DNA of 9,538 nucleotides from NCBI GenBank assembly GCA_030043175.1, contig JASHYD010000830.1:1-9538 (forward strand), in the 5' to 3' direction. This document shows, piece after piece, positions 7,218 through 9,538 of this stretch (within the stretch, counting starts at the first letter, position 1; every line of letters begins with the position of its first letter). The DNA is from Xanthobacteraceae bacterium. Its GTDB lineage: Bacteria; Pseudomonadota; Alphaproteobacteria; Rhizobiales; Xanthobacteraceae. The translations under genes and the position numbers were made by a program. The notes under the pieces were generated by a model. That model had not been told where the DNA came from and searched no databases. It worked only from the letters and a program-made list of their open reading frames with translations.

Positions 7218-7746
7218 CGCCACTTGGAAAACGGGCTTACCGGCGTCTACGCCCAAACCTGGCACGGCTCGATGGCCAACGCGATGCCGCCGGCGATCGG
7301 TGCCAGGAGGCGTTGCCCACTGGCAGGTAGTGTCGCGGTCAGTTTGATGGCGGCTTTACCATGGTGATGGGCGATTTAATGAGCCTCACGCAACTTAAGT
7401 TGCCGGTGGTTGTTGTTTTGAACAACGGCACGCTCGGTTCGTCGAGTTTGAGCAAACACCACGGGTTTTCTTGACCACGCAACCAAGCTCAACATCAGGA
7501 CTTCGCCGCAGTCGTCCAGGCGATCGGTGTCCGCGGGATGCGTCTCCCTGATCCCGCCGACGTCAATCGCCGAGGCGCTTGCGCATGATGACCCGTGTTC
7601 TTGTCGATATCGTCGTAGCGCGGACGGAACTCGCCATGACGCTCGCGATCACCATCGAAATGGCGAAGAGCTACACGCTGCACATGGTGGAGGCGATCAT
7701 GAACAGCCGCGGCGACGAGATCATCAATCTTGTGAAAACGTGGTGA
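7218..7746 (+). pseudogene. poxB: Decayed 3' part of a PoxB-type pyruvate:quinone oxidoreductase gene
   Basis: No intact reading frame exists, but successive frames spell the C-terminal part of a thiamine-diphosphate enzyme of the PoxB family. The pieces are WHGSMANAMPPAIGA (from 7260), VAVSL (to 7346), DGGFTMVMGDLMSLTQLKLP with VVVVLNNGTLG (7346-7438), VEFEQ (7441-7455), LDHATKLN (7470-7493), DFAAVVQAIGVRGMRLPDP then ADV (7499-7564), AEALAHDDP (7569-7595) and finally VLVDIVVARTELAM...KTW (7597-7743), ending at TGA 7744-7746. Following the homology needs six changes of frame, plus loss of a couple of residues before DGGF. DGGFTMVMGD...NNGTLG corresponds to the ThDP/Mg-binding GDG...NN motif, with the leading Gly damaged. 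PoxB oxidises pyruvate to acetate and CO2 and passes electrons to ubiquinone. The N-terminal two-thirds are missing; bases before about 7218 are not recognisable. The stop falls 7 bases before the cioA start, suggesting a former poxB-cioAB transcription unit. Confidence 0.8.
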
Positions 7747-7753
7747 TGGGAAC

Positions 7754-9163
7754 ATGGACCTCACAGCGCTTCTCCTGTCCCGGGTACAGTGGGCGTTCAC
7801 GATCTCGTTTCACATCATCTTTCCGTCGTTCACGATCGGCCTCGCGGCATGGCTTACGGTTCTGGAGGCAGTGCACTTCGCAACCGGGCGTCCCGCCTAT
7901 CGTCGGGTTTTCGAATTTTGGCTGAAGATTTTCGGTGTCGCGTTCGGGCTCGGCGTTGTCTCCGGGATCGTGATGGCGTTCCAGTTCGGCACCAACTGGA
8001 GCGAGCTGTCGCGGATGTCGGGACCCATCCAGGGTCCGCTGTTGTCTTACGAGACCTTCACGGGCTTCGCCTTGGAGGCGAGCTTCTTCGGCATCCTGCT
8101 GTTTGGTCGGTCTCGCGTGCCGCCCTGGTTTTATCTGTTTTCGACCGCGATGGTAGCATTCGGCACTGCGCTGTCCGCCTTCTGGATCATGACCAACAAC
8201 ACCTGGATGCAGGTGCCGGTCGGCTACGCCAGCGACCAGGGCACGTTCGCTCCGACCGACTGGTTCAAGATCGTCCTCAATCGGGTCGTCTGGGCGCGCT
8301 TCCCCCATATGCTTCTCGCGGCGTTCCTCACTGGCGCATTCTGCGTCGCGGCGACTGGCGCATGGTACCTGCTGCGCGGCAGGTTTGCCGCCGAGGCGTG
8401 GATCATGCTGCGCATGGGGCTGTATCTCGCGGCGATACTCCTGCCAGTGCAGCTTTTCTTCGGGCATCTCAACGGCGACTATATCCATGAGTATCAGCCA
8501 GCCAAATTCGCCGCCATCGAAGCGCGCTGGCATGACGAGCAGCCGGCCTCCGAGGTCCTGATTGGAATTCCCGATCCGGCGACAGAGAGCAACAAATTTG
8601 CGCTCTCGATCCCCGTCCTGGGCAGCCTGATCGCCAGCATGAGCTTTACCTCCAAAGAGGTCGGGCTGACCGATTTTCCGCCTCAGGACCGGCCTCCAGT
8701 GCTCATCCCGTTTTTTGCCTTCCGGATCATGGTCGGCTGCTGGCTGATCATGCTGGTGCTCGCCTGGGCTGGGTCCTATTTGATCGCCAAGCGCCAGATC
8801 GAGGAAAATCGACCCTTGCTGTGGGCGACATTCCTTAGCTTTCCCCTGCCGTTCATTGCGATCCTGACCGGCTGGTTCACGGCGGAGGTGGGCCGCCAGC
8901 CCTGGACCATCTATGGCGTGCTGAGGACCGCAGACGCTGTGACGCCGTTCCTGACGGCGCGCTCGGCGACGATCTCGCTCGTCGTCTATTGCGTGATCTA
9001 CCTCTTCATCTTTGCCTTCGGGAGTTTCTACATCCATCGGCTGTTGAGCGCAGGCCCGGTTGGGCATCTCGCATTGCCGCCCATGGCCGCTACCCCCAAC
9101 AGGCCCATGTCGGTCGTCGAGCCTCACACGGTGGATGGTCTTCACGTTCCGGCGGGAGAATAG
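7754..9163 (+). CDS. cioA: Cytochrome bd-type quinol oxidase subunit I (cyanide-insensitive oxidase type)
   Basis: Subunit I of a bd-type terminal oxidase, an inner-membrane enzyme that oxidises ubiquinol and reduces O2 to water without proton pumping. The 469-aa protein (E. coli CydA is 522) has a short Q loop, as in the CIO subfamily. Key residues are present: His20 (haem b595 ligand), Glu100 and Glu108 (haem d/proton path region), His185 and Met326 (haem b558 ligands, in RFPH and FRIMVG), Lys251 and Glu256 in the quinol-binding QPAKFAAIE, and GRQPW at 380-384. About nine hydrophobic segments run through the protein, and the last ~35 residues are soluble. The start at ATG 7754 has only a modest upstream GATGGG, just after the poxB-remnant stop. 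cioB follows after 2 bases. CIO-type oxidases usually lack haem-d spectral features and resist cyanide; that property is inferred here from loop length and sequence type. The symbol cydA is equally usable. Confidence 0.93.
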   Translation: MDLTALLLSRVQWAFTISFHIIFPSFTIGLAAWLTVLEAVHFATGRPAYRRVFEFWLKIFGVAFGLGVVSGIVMAFQFGTNWSELSRMSGPIQGPLLSYETFTGFALEASFFGILLFGRSRVPPWFYLFSTAMVAFGTALSAFWIMTNNTWMQVPVGYASDQGTFAPTDWFKIVLNRVVWARFPHMLLAAFLTGAFCVAATGAWYLLRGRFAAEAWIMLRMGLYLAAILLPVQLFFGHLNGDYIHEYQPAKFAAIEARWHDEQPASEVLIGIPDPATESNKFALSIPVLGSLIASMSFTSKEVGLTDFPPQDRPPVLIPFFAFRIMVGCWLIMLVLAWAGSYLIAKRQIEENRPLLWATFLSFPLPFIAILTGWFTAEVGRQPWTIYGVLRTADAVTPFLTARSATISLVVYCVIYLFIFAFGSFYIHRLLSAGPVGHLALPPMAATPNRPMSVVEPHTVDGLHVPAGE

Positions 9164-9165
9164 GC

Positions 9166-9538
9166 ATGGCCATGTTCTGGATAGCAGTCCTCGTCATCAG
9201 CATTCTCCTCTACGTCCTGCTCGACGGCTTCGACCTCGGCGTCGGCATGCTTTTCGGCTTGGCACCGAGCGAGCCGCAGCGGCATACCATGATAAGTGCG
9301 GTTTCGCCGGTCTGGGACGGCAACGAGACTTGGCTGGTGGTCTCGGGCGTGACCCTGTGGGGAGCGTTTCCGATCGTCTATTCGACACTGATGTCGGCGT
9401 TTTATCTGCCGGTCCTGTTGATGCTGGCTGGGCTGATCCTGCGCGGCGTAGCGTTCGAGTTTCGACGCAAGACCGAGCGAATGCGCTGGATCTGGAATGC
9501 GAGCTTTGCCGGAGGCTCGCTCGTCGCGGCATTCATGC
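9166..9538 (+). CDS. cioB: Cytochrome bd-type quinol oxidase subunit II (3' partial)
   Basis: This is the N-terminal 124 codons of subunit II, which pairs with subunit I in the membrane; the frame is still open at the window end (family length is about 335 aa). Visible signatures are LYVLLDGFDLGVGMLFG at residues 15-31 and SPVWDGNETWLVVSG at 47-61, both hallmarks of CydB/CioB, then GAFPIVYSTLMSAFYLPV and GLILRGVAFEFR. Three hydrophobic segments are seen, near 4-31, 54-76 and 78-95. The start ATG 9166 is 2 bases after the cioA stop, and its ribosome binding site GGGAG lies inside the last cioA codons, so translation is probably coupled. ATG 9172 is an alternative start two codons later. Confidence 0.92.
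   Translation, partial: MAMFWIAVLVISILLYVLLDGFDLGVGMLFGLAPSEPQRHTMISAVSPVWDGNETWLVVSGVTLWGAFPIVYSTLMSAFYLPVLLMLAGLILRGVAFEFRRKTERMRWIWNASFAGGSLVAAFM

Noticed and set aside
7527..7925. 132-codon forward frame spanning the poxB-cioA junction
   Set aside because: It mixes an out-of-frame reading of the poxB remnant with an out-of-frame reading of cioA.
7724..9145. Long reverse-strand open frame (473 codons) opposite cioA
   Set aside because: It is the antisense shadow of cioA: the product is a low-complexity Arg/His/Asp/Glu-rich chain with no domain, while the forward frame has all the haem ligands.

Overview
The window is GC-rich coding DNA with the look of an alphaproteobacterium. The protein flavour (PaoABC-type aldehyde oxidoreductase, MauG/CcpA-like di-haem peroxidase, exported haloacetate-dehalogenase-like hydrolase, short-Q-loop cytochrome bd/CIO) suggests Rhizobiales, perhaps Bradyrhizobium-like. 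That assignment is inferred from remembered homologues, not from a search. No tRNA, rRNA, CRISPR array, intact insertion sequence or phage gene is visible.

Layout. Bases 1-3142 (+): an operon piece with the FAD subunit (5' end outside the window) and the complete molybdopterin subunit of a xanthine-oxidase-family dehydrogenase. The [2Fe-2S] subunit is expected just upstream. Bases 3143-3712: a gap that holds the first ~22 codons of a dps gene with a near-perfect ribosome binding site, cut off abruptly; the rest of the gap is unassigned. Bases 3713-5013 (+): a di-haem cytochrome c peroxidase broken by one frameshift near its 3' end. Bases 5196-6308 (-): an exported alpha/beta hydrolase, convergent with the peroxidase. 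Bases 6440-7141 (+): a DUF1275/YoaK-family membrane protein, divergent from the hydrolase. Bases 7142-7753: a gap whose last ~530 bases are the decayed C-terminal third of a PoxB-type pyruvate:quinone oxidoreductase. Bases 7754-9538 (+): cioA (complete) and cioB (runs off the window), a cytochrome bd-type quinol oxidase.

How the genes fit together. Most of the genes are redox or respiratory. The Mo-enzyme oxidises aldehydes or N-heterocycles. The peroxidase would remove periplasmic H2O2 if it were intact. The bd oxidase re-oxidises quinol, and PoxB would once have supplied that quinol. Dps, the peroxidase and PoxB are all damaged while the genes between them are intact, so this looks like an accessory region with patchy gene decay. 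I found no convincing new biological system. The most informative observations are the three gene remnants, the active-site substitution in the hydrolase, and the four-cysteine cluster in the FAD subunit.
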